Shown here one piece after another: positions 10,748-22,498 of a stretch of 64,000 nucleotides of DNA (the stretch's first letter is position 1; every line of letters begins with the position of its first letter). The notes below the pieces were generated by a model, which saw nothing but the letters and a program-made list of their open reading frames with translations, ran no database searches and was not told the origin of the DNA. This stretch comes from Taxillus chinensis (taxonomy: Eukaryota > Streptophyta > Magnoliopsida > Santalales > Loranthaceae), in NCBI GenBank assembly GCA_023512835.1, contig CM042088.1, forward strand, positions 17,536,986-17,600,985. Reading direction: 5' to 3'. Both the position numbers and the translations under genes were made by a program.

Positions 10748-12338
10748 GAATTTAGGGCTCCCTTTGTGTCTCTAATTTCAAGGTCAAATTCCTGTAAGAG
10801 GAGAACCCATCTAATCAAGCGTGGCTTAGCTTCTTTTTTTAGCAAACAAATATTTCAACGCAAGCATGATCGGTATAAACAATGACTTTAGACCCCAAAA
10901 GGTAGGGTCTAAACTTGTTGCAACCATAAACCACAGCTAGCAACTCTTTCTCGGTGGTGGTATAGTTCGTTGAGCATCATCTAAGGTCTTACTAGCATAG
11001 TAAATGACCCTAAACACCTTTTCTCGCCTTTGCCCTAAGACTACCCCCACAAGCATAATCACTCGCATCGCACATTAGCTCAAAAGGTTGAGCCCAATCA
11101 GGTGTGACTATAACAGTGCGGTGACTAACTTACCCTTGAGGATGTTAAAAGCTTCTAAGCAATCTTCATTAAACTCAAAGCTTGTGTCTTTTTCTAACAA
11201 CCTACTCATGGGTTTTGCAATTTTTGAGAAGTCCTTAATGAATCTCCTATAAAAGCCAGCATGGCCAAGGAAACTTCTCACTCCTTTTTCATTAGTTGGA
11301 GGTGGCAGAGTCTCAATAGTGGAGATTTTTGCCTTGTCTACCTCCAAACCATGTGCAGACACCTTGTGCCCTAGAACTATCCCCTCTGTTACCATGAAAT
11401 GGCATTTCTCCCAATTTAGGACTAGTTCCTTCTCCTCACATCTCTCTAAGACCACATCTAGATTTTTCAAGCACCTTGTTGGTAAGAGGAACCAAACACC
11501 GAGAAGTCATCCATGAAGACCTCCATGATCTCCTCAACCAAACCCTGAAAAGTAGCCATCATACACCTTTGAAAGGTGGCAGGGGCATTACAAAGCCCAA
11601 ATGGCATTCTCCTAAATGCAAATGTGCCAAAAGGGCACGTGAAGGTGGTCTTTTCTTGGTCCTCGGGCTTAACCATGATCTGATTATACCCGGAATAGCC
11701 ATCTAAAAAGCAGTAGTGACTATAGCCACTAACCTATCCAACATTTGGTCAATGAAAGGAAGAGGAAAATGATCCTTCCTAGTGGCCTTGTTCACCTTCC
11801 TATAGTCAACACACACTCTCCACCCCGTCACGGTGCGAGATGGGATCAATTCATTTTTCTCATTCTTAATCACGGTCATGCCCCCTTTCTTGGGCACAAC
11901 ATGCAATGGACTCACCCACTCACTATCGAAATAGCATAAATTATACCCGCATTTTTCCATTTTAAAATTTCTTTTCTAACAACTTCTTTCATAGCAGGGT
12001 TTAATCTTCTTTGTCTTTCAGCGAGTGGGTTTAAAGTCATCATTCATTAAAATCTTATGCATGCAAATCCCTGGACTAATTCCCCTAATGTCTTCAATGT
12101 TCCATCCTAGGGCCTTTTTGTGTTTCCTAAGGACTTCTAACAATTGAGTACACTCCACATCATTCAAATTAGAAGCAACAATAACAGGGAATTGATTTGT
12201 AGAGTCTAAAAATTCATACCTTAGGTGTCCAGGCAGCTCCTTCGGCTCTGGAGCTGGAGGCATGTCATCTTCTTTCTCCTCCTCGGCTTGCTCCAAAGAG
12301 TTTGTAGTTTGCTCATCTTCCTCAGCTGTCAAGTACAT
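10748..12338 (-). pseudogene. Athila-like reverse transcriptase and RNase H, broken
   Basis: RT fingers at 11960-11703 (SEWVSPLHVVPKKGG, GWRVCVDYRKVN, DHFPLPFIDQMLDRL), palm at 11676-11467 with MPFGLCNAPATFQRCM and the active site EVFMDDFSVFG (FMDD in place of YVDD), thumb at 11470-11108 (LGHKVSAHGLEVD, FLGHAGFYRRFI). RNase H follows in pieces between 11100 and 10750. Upstream (12338-12018) is the protease-RT linker. At least four frameshifts separate the blocks. It copied element RNA in cytoplasmic particles. Confidence 0.85.
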
Positions 12339-12358
12339 CTCTTCATCTTGTTGAGCTT

Positions 12359-12838
12359 CTATAAGGTGAAGGGCTCCATCATTGGTGGTGGTAATTTCTT
12401 CGCCAAGTAATCTTCCACCAATTCCTCAAGGTCTTCAACCCAAAGGCAATCCTCCTCCTCTTGACCTTGCAGAGCCTTCCCCATGTGGAAGACTAAGGTC
12501 TCCTCATTAATTCTCAGAGTTAGCTGCCCTTGAGCAACATCAATCAATGCACAACCCGTTCTGAGAAATGGTCTTCCAAGGAGTAGCTGAACTCCTCTAT
12601 CTTCTTCCATCTCCAAAACAACAAAATTTGCTGGAAATATGAAGGAGCCCACTTTAACTAGCACATCTTCAATGATTCCTTCAGGCCTTCCAGTGGACCG
12701 GTCTGCGAACTGCAATGATATGGAAGTGGGCTTCATGCCCTTAAGCCCAAGCTGCTTGTACAAAGCAAAGGAAATCAAATTGATGCTGGCCCCTAAATCA
12801 CATAGGGCCTCGGCTGTGGTGCATTGCCAATCACACAA
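12359..12838 (-). pseudogene. Athila-like aspartic protease
   Basis: The frame holds ALCDLGASINLI, the Athila form of the retropepsin active site (Asp-Leu-Gly-Ala-Ser), followed by ADRSTGRPEGIIEDVLV and LLLGRPFLRTG, which matches the second conserved protease block. It would cut the Gag-Pol polyprotein. This domain looks intact but is out of phase with its neighbours. Confidence 0.85.
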
Positions 12839-13064
12839 GGGAGATTAAAGCTGCCCGGATCTTTATGCTTGATGGGCAAACTCGTTGAACAACCTTGCTC
12901 ACCTCGTTAGGATCGCCACCGTCTCATGATCCCCATATTTCCTCTTCTTTGTCACAAAATCTTTGATGTATTTTCTGTACCTAGGCATCTGCTCCAAAAC
13001 TTCCACAAATGGAATGTTAATCTCAAGCTTCTTGAACAAACTCAGGAAGCGCTCATACTCTTCT

Positions 13065-14768
13065 TCAACCCTCTGGTTCCTCGGCCTCGAGGAAATGGCA
13101 TACTTGGCCTGAGCTCTTGCCTTTGTTCTTGACTATTCTGTCTTGACTCACTGCTTGTCCTTCTTTTCTTGCACTTTTTCTTGACTTTATCCGATTTTCC
13201 TTGGTCTTGACTTCCAAGGGTCCGCTTTGTTCTTCTGGAATTGTCTTCTTCTTAGGCTCTTCAGCTTCATTTAGTGTCTTCCCGCTCCTTAGAGTGATAG
13301 CCTTGCAACTCTCCTTGGGGTTCACCTCAGTGTCACTTGGAAAAGTGTTGGTGGACACCCTTTGATTAGCATTCTGTGCCATGCTCACAAGTAACTTCTC
13401 CATACTCTTAAATGAAGTCTCCATACTATCTACCCTTTCCTTCGGATCACCCACCTCTCTTCTAGCCGTCTCATCCTCATGCCGATATGTTCTTCTTTGC
13501 CGCTCGAGGCCGAGGTGGCCATTGCGCGAATCCAGGAGGTGGCCGTAAGAAATTATCAGTAGCATACGGATTTTGCTTCATCCCTGGAGGCACATATTTG
13601 TCTTGAAATGAGGTATCTCCCCCTCGGTTCTGATTTTTTCCGAAAAAAGGCCGAGATCGCTGATTCTTGGTTGTACCCTTGTTGTTGTTGTTGAGGATAA
13701 AATTGCTGTTTCTGGTACAAGCCCTTTCCTCCAACATAATTTGCTTCTTCACTCCACTCCAGCCTTGCTCAACTACCTGGTAAAGCTTGTGATCCTTCAA
13801 CTTTAAGAGCCAATACTTCCATGCTTTTCACTAAAGCTTGAATTGTGCTTGCACATCATTGGAAGAATTTTCAACTGAAGCAATCTTCTCCCTTGGCTTT
13901 GAAGTACGCACATTAGACCACCGCCAATCAGCTAATGACAGCCTCTCCAAGAGCTCGTCTGTTGCGTCAGGCTCTAGGTTCATCAAGCATCCTCCAGAAT
14001 TGCATTCACCTTGTCTTGTGAATGGGACCGAAGACCTGTGTAGAAAGATTCAATTTGAATCCACCTGGGGCCTTCCATGATCAGGGCATCTTCTCACTAA
14101 ATCTTTGAAACGCTCCCAAGCTTCATGAAGAGTCTCCATCTCATCTTGCCTGAACCTCGCTAATCTCTCCTCTCGACTGGATCACCTTGGAAGGAGGGAA
14201 GTACTTTGACATGAACTTGGTCGCATCTCCTCCCAAGTGTTGATTGAACCTATTGGCAGATCGTTGAACCAGCCAAGAGCTCTATCCCTTAAAGAGAAAG
14301 GGAAAAGCCTTAGCTTTATGGCCTCCTCCGACACATTGTTGATCTTGATGGTGTCACACACCTGGTAGAACCTCATCAAATGCTGGTGTGGATCATCCAC
14401 GGCTGTTCCTCCAAACGCGTTGTTGCTCACCATGTTGATCAATGCCGGCTTCGCTCGAAGCTATTCGCTTGGACTCTTGTCCGCCGAATCCCAGAATAAT
14501 GGTCCGACATCATCGGCCTCGCATAATCTAAGAAGGTTCTGGGCATAAACCTATTACCCTCTTCTTCTTGGATATTGGCCATTGTAATTGGCCCCTCCGT
14601 GTGGTGCACCACCATCAGGTCCGAGATCCGCCATCAGATCGCCTACGGATTGCTCCAAGCCTTGTAGTGCTTCTTCCGCCTCACGTCTTTGCTTCCCTAG
14701 CCGCTCTACGACGAGCTCGAACAACCTTTCAGGTTCCCGCGTAAATTGTATATCCTCCTCTCTTTACA
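13065..14768 (-). pseudogene. Athila-like gag, broken
   Basis: The N-terminal part (about 14768-14590) is charged and probably coiled coil (RLFELVVERLGKQRREAEEALQ). A further frame opens at MANIQEEEG (14582). The retrotransposon Gag core is at 14442-14182 (DPHQHLMRFYQVCDTIK, IKLRLFPFSLRDRALGWF), followed by Gln/Asn/Pro-rich text (13800-13477) and a Lys/Glu-rich tail (13565-13065). No CCHC knuckle is apparent. Several frameshifts are present. Gag builds the particle that packages the RNA. Confidence 0.8.
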
Positions 14769-14952
14769 TGCACAACTAGGAATCCTTGATGTATGTTCCT
14801 GTAAACAACAACAAGAACACACCCAGCTGAACAATGCAAAATAAACAAATAAAGAACACAAGATAACAGAAAATAAAAGACAAAATAAAACACCAAGATC
14901 GGAATTCAAACAATTTCACTCAATGTTGATTTTAAAAACTAGTTAACCGTTG

Positions 14953-14972
14953 AATCCCCGGCAACGGCGCCA
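14953..14972 (-). other. Primer-binding site, tRNA-Asp type
   Basis: The minus strand reads TGGCGCCGTTGCCGGGGA three bases inside the 5' LTR. This matches the 3' end of plant tRNA-Asp, the primer typical of Athila and Tat elements, and sets the polarity of the element. Confidence 0.9.
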
Positions 14973-14975
14973 ATT

Positions 14976-16489
14976 TGACGGACAAGATTTTTAGCCTCTC
15001 TAAAAGAGCTAGCTAACGTCGTTAAATCTCTCTTCAAAATAATAAATTCCCTAAGTTTGCACTAAAAGAATAGCGACAAGAAAGGGGTCGAACCCACAGG
15101 GATTAGCCTAGTTCTCTAGTTCTCAAATCAAATCACCCAATTACTCTTGTTCTATAAAATGTCTTGGCACAAAAAGTTTTCTTTTTTAAACTAAAGATCT
15201 AATTTTTATGTGGTTTTCTGAATAAACAAAGAAAGTAAACTGATTTTAGGATTAAGAATCAAGGATTAAAAGCATCTAGGGTCACAATTTCACCTCCCTA
15301 TGTTATCTCTACTGGTTCATGGTATTAGGGTTGTCTGATTGAAAACATGCTAAACATAAGCCAAGGACAACAAATGGTCATTGAGGTCCTTTTAAGAGTT
15401 GTATGCCAGAATGGTCATCTAAACACACAAACATGCAAAGCCAATAAATCATACTTGCAAAAGGATAATGATCACACCAATTACAAATAAGTTATGAATC
15501 TCAATCGCCCTGGACTAGGGCTAAGAATACCAAGGTGTACATCCAAAGATAGAACTTAAGAACAGATTCATAAAACATGCAAAACTCAATCATCCAAACC
15601 CAATATTCATAAACACAGCAAAGCAACAAGGGGGCTACATTGCTCCCCTAGATTAAAAGACTACTCACGCATGATTACAAGCAAAACCATAGCAGAAAAG
15701 CTCAACATCTTCTTCTTGATCACGCGCACAGCAAAGCTTCAAATCCAAGCTCCAAAATCCGCAACGGCTGCTGCGACGGCTGCGACGGCTGCTCTCCTAG
15801 GTCAAGGAGCACCTCCAAGTCGTGGAGCCTCTCTCTAAAACGTGTAGGGGGGTTAGGTATTCATAGCGAGAGGGCGTGGATGCTCGTATTTATAGAGGTT
15901 GGATGGGCCTTGAGGTGTGTAACCTAGCCCATCTATCAAAACGACGTAGTTTTGATAAGTAACACTCGAAACATTAAAAACTCTATCTTCCATCCACAAT
16001 TTGGACTTGGGCCTTCAGGAACAAATGATCAGCATGGAAAAACGATTGGATCGGTCCAAAAATATCTCTGCACGCCAATTTGCACGTGATATGGTGAAAT
16101 CACGTGCACCTCCAAATCAGCTCAAACTTCTCCCCAAGCTTCCTTGCATCCTGTAGAGGCCTGAGAGGCAAAAATATGCTTGCACGTGATATGGGTGAAT
16201 TCACGTGCAACTCCAAATTAGCTCCAAATGCTCTGAAATTTCTCTGGTAGGTAGAGGACATCATTCCAAGCAACTTTTCTTCTTGCACGCCAATTGTTTG
16301 AGGTCATCTACTATGTCAAAAGTGAGGTCCAAAATCTGCCAAAACAGCTTAAAAACGCATGTATTTGCAACTAGCATCTTCCTAGGGGTTAGAGCAAATA
16401 TATATGATATATGAAGCAATAAGGCTCTAATCATGCTCTTAAACATCCTAAATAAACACTAGAATAACGGCATAAAATGCACGTTATCA
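14976..16489 (-). repeat. Athila-like 5' LTR (right copy)
   Basis: Begins TGACGGACAAG and ends CACGTTATCA; 1514 bp. It adjoins the tRNA-Asp type primer site on its left, making it the 5' LTR of the minus-strand element, followed on the right by the GGTAG duplication. Confidence 0.9.
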
Positions 16490-16802
16490 GGTAGTTTTGA
16501 GAGATAGTCATTCTATGGGAATGTAACTATCTGGACGGTAGTGTAGTCGTCGATGTGAGCATTTTGACTGTACTTGGGCCCGATTCCGAGTCGGGGCCCC
16601 GTTTGACCTGATTGTTGACTTTTTGGGGTTTATTGGTTGACTTTGCATTTGGGCGGTCATTTGGGTATAATAATATCTGTTTAGTGTTGTGCTCATCATT
16701 TCGAGCATTTTGACTATAGTTTGACTCAATTTAGAGTTCGGGGCCTTGGAGGTCAATTATTGACTGGGTCAATGGTTGACTAGGTCAGTTGACTGGCAGA
16801 AA

Positions 16803-16810
16803 TATAAATA
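16803..16810 (+). promoter_or_regulatory. TATA box of the T1 LTR
   Basis: TATAAATA follows a TTGACT-rich stretch and precedes an A-rich run and a GAGAGAGA tract, the usual layout of the U3/R boundary in plant LTRs. Transcription from here would run to the right. Confidence 0.6.
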
Positions 16811-17437
16811 GCAGAAAAAAAAAAAGAAAAAGAGGAAGCTTTCACTTTACGTTTCACGTTTGTGCGTTGAGAGAGAGAACTTGAGAGAGAGCTTGGAGGC
16901 TTTGGCGATTTGGGGTGATTTGTGTTCGTGGAGCTCAAAGATTCACTTCAAGTAGGTGTCCTTGAACTTCTTATCTTGATTCTATGCTTGGTATGCACGA
17001 ATTTATCATGATTTATGAAATTGAGCATGAACCCTAGAATTTGGGGAAAACCAATTTTGGGTTAGATCTAATGGTTTAGCATAAGATTTGTGGTTAAGAA
17101 CTATTTTATATCATTGTGGATATATGTTTCTGTGATTTTGGGGTTAATTAATTCTGTTTTTCATGAGGGTTGATAAGTCAACCATGGGAATTTGGGTTTA
17201 GATCTAGATTTCTAGAAATCTGGAATTTAATGCGTGCATCTGTTATTTCCGTGCGATTTAGAGGTGTTCTGGACGCATTTTAAGGTAAATATCGCAGTCT
17301 GTTGCATAGAATGCGTATTTGTGCGTGTCTGGGGGTTGCTGGGTTGATTCCAGACGAAGAACAGGCAAAAACGACGATGAATAGTACCCTGGGCGCGTTA
17401 CTGGGTCGAACTAACGAAAATCCGAAGTTCTGGGTCG

Positions 17438-17600
17438 TAGGGTCGTAGTTCGTAGACCCGTAGTTCGTAGGTTCGTAGTTCGTAGTTCGTAGATTCGTAG
17501 ACCCGTAGTCCGAAGGTCGAAGTTTGTAGCCGAAGGATTGAAGTTCGTAGCCTCGTAGGTCGAAGATCGAAGACCCACTTCGAGTCTTCGAGGTGCGCTA
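17438..17600 (+). repeat. GTAGTTCGTAG degenerate minisatellite in T1 LTR
   Basis: About ten imperfect copies of an 8-13 bp unit (GTAGTTC, GTAGACCC, GTAGGTTC, then GAAGTTCGTAG and TCGAAG variants). The last part contains CTTCGAGTCTTCGAGG, which can fold back. Confidence 0.7.
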
Positions 17601-18901
17601 TGCAGCTATGAGTCACAGCTCCCACTACGAGTCTCCGAGGCGCGCTGCAGTTCCGCGCTACGAGTCGCAGTTCTGAAGCTACGAGGTAGTGCAACAGCAC
17701 TGGACTGGACCTATTTACACCGTAACCTATACCCATCTACACATTTAAGTATTAAACTTAAGTTACTATGTAAATAACGAAATACCCCCATTTGGATTCA
17801 AAGAAAAATACTAGAAAAGTTAATTCCCACTCTTTAAAAATGTGAAAATTGGGTTTTAGTGTAAAATCTTGGAAAAACCCAAAAGTTCGTAGTGGTGAAT
17901 TTTTGGAAACTGGGGTTAGACATCTCAGAAAAATCTCCAAAAATCAGATTATCTTAGTTATGCTATGGGAACCCAATGCCGGGACTTTTGATTTCAAGAA
18001 AATAGCTGCTAAGGGTACTTCCTTCATAAATCAAGGATTGAGGATTTACTTTTGACGACTGGCTACAGTTCTAAAGGAAAGGTTGAGAATGACATACCAT
18101 ACTAATGTTAGTATGTTGGTGTGAGGTATTGGGGCATGGACTCCGTGACTTGTTTGGGTTCTCACCGTGTTGCACCGATGGTGCTATGTGGTTGATGTGG
18201 CAGGCATATGCACCGATGGCAGGCCTGTGTGGCGACTGTGGCCGGGCATATTGTGCTGTGGACAGGCTAAGGCCTGAGTTGAGCCGTTGAGCTCGTGGAG
18301 CTAGGGCTGAGTGCCCTGAGCTGGGATCCCATGGAGGATCATGGACAAATTGTCCTGTGTGAACAGGCTGTCCTGATGTCTGTTTGCAGGCTGAGTCCTG
18401 ATGATTGTGCACACTACACGGTGCACGAGTACACTGACCATATAGTATAGACTTATATGTGTTGCATGATGTGGAGTTTGGGGTCACCTACTGAGCTTGT
18501 CGCTCACCCCTACTTGTTGTTTACCCCTTTTCAGGTGTGACCCGAGACTAGTGGAGGACTTTCTTCTAGGAGGATGGGCCCACTACTCTGATGTATGATA
18601 CAGTACTGTATTCTGTATTTTATTATGTTTTGTATCCCGGACATGGGTCCGTGGACAGATATATTTGTATACTGTTTGTGATGTGATGTCTGTATGACTG
18701 TTTGACTTATTATATGCATGATGATATATGGGAAAGTACAGGATTACCATTGATGTATGACTGTACAGGGTTGCATATTTGAGACAGCACCCGCGGTGTA
18801 GTCTCCATTGGTGCTAGTCACCAACCCCTTGACCTATCGGGTGCGGGCAAGGGGAAGTCATGTACCCGGTTCCGGGTTCCCTGGAATTCGGGGGCGTGAC
18901 A

Positions 18902-21080
18902 ACAAACGAGCCATGAAAACACCCTATGAGTTATGGAAGGGAAGGAGACCAAACATTGATCACCTAAGGATCTTCGGGTGCACTTGCTATATTCTGAACA
19001 ATGGCAAGGACTACTTGAATAAGTTTGATGCCAAGTCAGATGATGGATATCTTGTTGGATATTCCATGAATAGCAAAGCTTATTGTGTGTTTAATAGAAT
19101 GACTAAAACTGTTGAAGAGTCTATTCATGTTTCTTTTGATGAGACTAACCATGGTATGCAAAAAGGAGACCAAAAGGTAAATGAAGTGCAGGATACTATC
19201 ATGGTAGAAGACCAAGACACAGATCACCCTACAATAACTGAACCAGTGGAAGATGTACCTAAACCTAAAGACCAAAAAGCTGAACCGGTTGATGCAGAAT
19301 CAAGTCAACAATCAGTAGAAGATCATGACCTTTACAGTCAACCTGTTCAGTCTATGCCACTTCTACAAGCCTAAGAACCTGACACAAAGCAGTTAGGCAT
19401 TTACCTTGAAGAAAGAGAAGACCTTCCAAAGGCAAGAAGAAAGTTAAAGGACCACCCTTCTGAACTGATCATAGGAGATCTTGCTACAAGACTAAAAACA
19501 AGGGCTGCCACACTTCATGAGAATCTGTACATGTGTTTCTTATCACAAGTGGAGCCAAAAGCAATTGTTGATGCAGTTCAGGATCACTATTGGATTGATG
19601 CTATGCAAGAAGTGCTCAATCAATTCAAGAGACAAAAAGTATAGGAGTTAGTCAACAGGCCTAGGTCACAACAAGTCATTGGCATGAAATGGATCTTCAG
19701 AAATAAACTCGATGTTGATGGTATTGTGATCAGAAACAAGGTCAGACTGGTTGCAAAAGGGTATAGACAAGAAGAAGGAATTGACTATGATGAAACCTTT
19801 GCACCAGTTGCTAGACTAGAGGCCATCTGCATGTTTTTAGCATATACAGCATTCAAGGACTTCAAGGTTTATCAAATGGATGTCAAGAGTGCATTTCTTA
19901 ACGGAGACCTCCAAGAAGAAGTCTATGTTGAACAACCTCCTGGATTTCTATAGCCAAACCAAGAACACAAGGTGTACAAACTGAAGAAGGCTCTATATGG
20001 ACTAAAACAAGCTCCCAGAGCTTGGTATGAAACATTGTCAAAGTTTCTGATAAAAAACAAATTCAGAAAAGGCAAGATTAACCCCACCTTGTTTCTCAAG
20101 GAAGGAAAAGGATCACCATTGATTGTCCAGATTTATGTTGATGACATCATATTCGGATTAAAGCATAAAAAGCAGTGTGAAGAATTCTCTCATCAGATGA
20201 AAAGTGAATATGAAATGAGCATGATGGGAGAACTTTCATTCTTTCTTGGGTTGGAGGTCAAGCAGTTGAAGGATGGGATCTTTATCAGTCAAACCAAATA
20301 CACTAAGGAGATTCTAAAGAAATTCAAGATGACTAATGTGACTCACATGAAAACCCCTATTCCTACAAACGCCAAATTGGATATGGATGAGCAGGCAAAG
20401 AAGTGGATATCACAAAATACAGAAGCATGATTGGATCCTTGCTGTATCTCACAGCAAGCAGACCTGATATAATGTTCACAACATGCATCTGTGCAAGATA
20501 CCAAGCAAATCCCAAGGAGTCTCACTTGTCTCATGTCAAGAGGATTATGCGGTATCTCAAGGGAATTGAAAATTTGGGACTTTGGTACCCAAAGGAGTCT
20601 GATTTCAGACTGAGAGGATTTTCAGATGCAGACTTTGCTGGTTGTAGGATTGATAGGAAGAGCACAAGTGGAACATGCCAACTACTTGGCAACAGACTTG
20701 TATCCTGGTTCAGCAAGAAATAGAATTTAGTTTCAACTTCAACGGCTAAAGCTGAATATATTGCTACAGGAAGTTGTTGTGCTTAGTTGCTTTGGATGGC
20801 CAATCAACTTTCAAACGATGGATTTAATCTGAAGGTTGTGCCACTATGCTGTGACAACACAAGCGCCATTGCAATTTCCAACAATCCTATCATCCATCCC
20901 AAAACCAAGCATATCGAGGTCAGCCATCACTTCATATGTGACCTTGTGGAGAAGAAGGACATTTCCCTTGAGTATATATTCACTAATGACCAGCTTGCCG
21001 ACATATTTACCAAACCACTGCACGAAGCCAGGTTCAATGAACTTCTGACAAAACTCGGCATGCTAGATTTAACTCCATAA
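18902..21080 (+). pseudogene. S1: SIRE-like Ty1-copia pol, integrase C-terminus to RNase H, broken
   Basis: The start is cut by T1. Integrase end: [70 protein letters not shown] and the active site QIYVDDIIFG (YVDD), then SMMGELSFFLGLEV. RNase H: GFSDADFAGCRIDRKSTSG, DNTSAIAISNNPIIHPKTKHIEV in short blocks, and TKPL at the end. Stops lie at 19372-19374, 19642-19644 (TAG), 19951-19953 (TAG), 20721-20723 (TAG) and 20784-20786 (TAG), most explained by one C-to-T or G-to-A change. A one-base loss near 20400 shifts the frame. The protein is not functional as read. Confidence 0.9.
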
Positions 21081-22495
21081 TTCTTATTGCATGTCCTGTG
21101 TTTCATTTCAAACTAAGAACCTGTGCATGAACATAAGTATGACACTATTAATAATTGGTTATCTCTCCATGAAAAATTAGCAGTGCCTAAATGTGATTCA
21201 TACATTTCTACTGCGGGTAATTGAGAAATCCCATGGATGAAACTTGCTACCACTGAACCTGGTATAAGTCTTTTGTGCAACCTATCATGATTCAGCAAGT
21301 CTTGAGTGAAATGAGTGAAATTCCTTTCATAATTACTGAATGATATTCCCATTATATGTAGTTTTTCTTCTGCGTGAATATCATCTATGTGGCATTGCAT
21401 TCATTAACTAGCAGGAACTGTAGTATCTCATGGTACTGTTAGCGTGCATGGAAAGGATCCTCAATGATTTAATGCTCTAAGGATGATTGAGACTGTAGTA
21501 TTTGAGAATCATAGAAAAAAACTAATTACTCAAAAAGAGCCAATACCTTTCACTAGAAAAAGGCAAGGTGAAAAAGACAAAATGAGAATAGAAGATAGAT
21601 TGCCTATTTAAGGGGGAGTCCTCACTATGACCCTCAAATGTGTCTCTTTTAAAGTAATAATTGGAGTTCAAACTATATGATCATCTGATACCCAAAAGAA
21701 ACTGTGTTGAGCTCTATCAAAATGAAAAAGTTCATGAATAAGCACTGAAAATTGGTGCTCTACAAAAGAAAAGGGACAACTCACACAGAGAATATGAATG
21801 ATCAACCTCCAAACTTTATGCATGTACTGTGTTATAAATTAGACTTTGATAAAGTGTGTGTTCTGATTCTCAATAGGGCTATCCTGTCTCTTATCATCTA
21901 TGCTGAACTGAAAATCATTGTGGATCAGGGTTTGTGGTAAGATTCGATTGACCATGAGCATACCAAACATTGCAATCCTAGTTCCTGAGTCATACTCACA
22001 TGCTGATCCGAGAGTGAGAGGGTGAGGCCTTCATTGAGTGAGTTTTGCTTATATGTGAGTTGACTGTCGAATTCATGAATGGGTTGTTGAAATGAACTGA
22101 CTACGGTTTACTGGATGCTATGTTAACATTGTGATCAATTTCCTGCATAAAGAATTAGATGATGAAGCACTTAGTCATTTCTAAGGTTAATGGATAGGTA
22201 AATGGTCGTAAAATAGTAGTCATACATGTAAACCAGGTATTACGGTTGAAAGAATTCAAGTTCTGAGCATGTACTCATAATTCCATTTACAGCACTATTC
22301 ATCATGCATGATTTTATATGAGATATCATATGTGTCACATTCGTGCTGTTAAGTGTTGAAAAAGTCCAGAGAAATCAACCATTATCGTTGAATCTATAGT
22401 CGATCTCGAAGCACATAGCATCGAAGAACTGCTGCCTCAAATACTGCTTCTTCGTAGCCTCAAAGCTCAGAGACTCTTTACGCAGCTTTGTAGGG
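21081..22495 (+). other. S1 3' region after pol, noncoding
   Basis: No sustained reading frame. A purine run TTTAAGGGGGAGT at about 21607-21619 resembles a polypurine tract but no LTR follows it. SIRE-type elements have a long region here that can hold an extra ORF; none is readable in this copy. Confidence 0.55.
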
Positions 22496-22498
22496 TCA

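Larger units (their letters stand above)
2317..16489 (-). mobile_element. Athila/Tat-type Ty3-gypsy retrotransposon, complete, minus strand, with extra ULP1-like ORF
   Basis: Bounded by two LTRs of equal length (2317-3830 and 14976-16489) and flanked by a perfect 5-bp duplication GGTAG (2312-2316 and 16490-16494). On the minus strand the order is 5' LTR, tRNA-Asp type primer site, gag, aspartic protease, RT/RNase H, integrase, a promoter-like block, the ULP1-like ORF, a long 3' untranslated region and the 3' LTR. The primer site and protein motifs identify the Athila/Tat lineage. Coding regions carry frameshifts and stops, yet the LTRs differ at few sites, so the insertion is young. The left end carries a local duplication/inverted triplication (about 3541-4797). 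Confidence 0.9.
1..18901 (+). mobile_element. T1: Tekay-type chromovirus (Ty3-gypsy), 3' part, split by an Athila-like insertion
   Basis: The 3' portion of a plus-strand element: end of RT/RNase H, integrase with a C-terminal chromodomain, polypurine tract and 3' LTR. The LTR begins TGTAAAGACTCG at 2294, is split after 2316 by the Athila-like element, resumes at 16495 and ends GGGCGTGACA at 18901. The 5' part lies outside the window. T1 landed inside a copia integrase gene, whose reading frame resumes at 18902. The first five copia bases (ACAAA) are the expected target duplication, but its partner is not visible. Tekay assignment rests on the chromodomain, the pol similarity to T2 and T3, and the LTR end TGTAAAGAC/GTGACA. 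Confidence 0.85.
16495..18901 (+). repeat. T1 3' LTR, remainder
   Basis: Continues the LTR after the Athila-like element and ends GGGCGTGACA. Together with 2294-2316 it makes an LTR of about 2.4 kb. It contains a TATA box (16803-16810), a purine-rich GAGAGAGA leader near 16868, and a degenerate GTAGTTCGTAG-type tandem repeat (about 17438-17600). Its terminal 70 bases are the reverse complement of the left ends of the T2, T3 and T4 LTRs, showing all four belong to one Tekay-type group. No gene is seen in it. Confidence 0.85.
18902..22495 (+). mobile_element. S1: plus-strand SIRE/Maximus-like copia fragment
   Basis: Pol remnant followed by noncoding DNA. The left end is defined by the T1 LTR. 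The right end is placed near 22495, where minus-strand gag-protease sequence of another copia copy begins; the exact junction is not certain. The family assignment uses the RT and RNase H motifs and the LTR type found nearby. Confidence 0.75.
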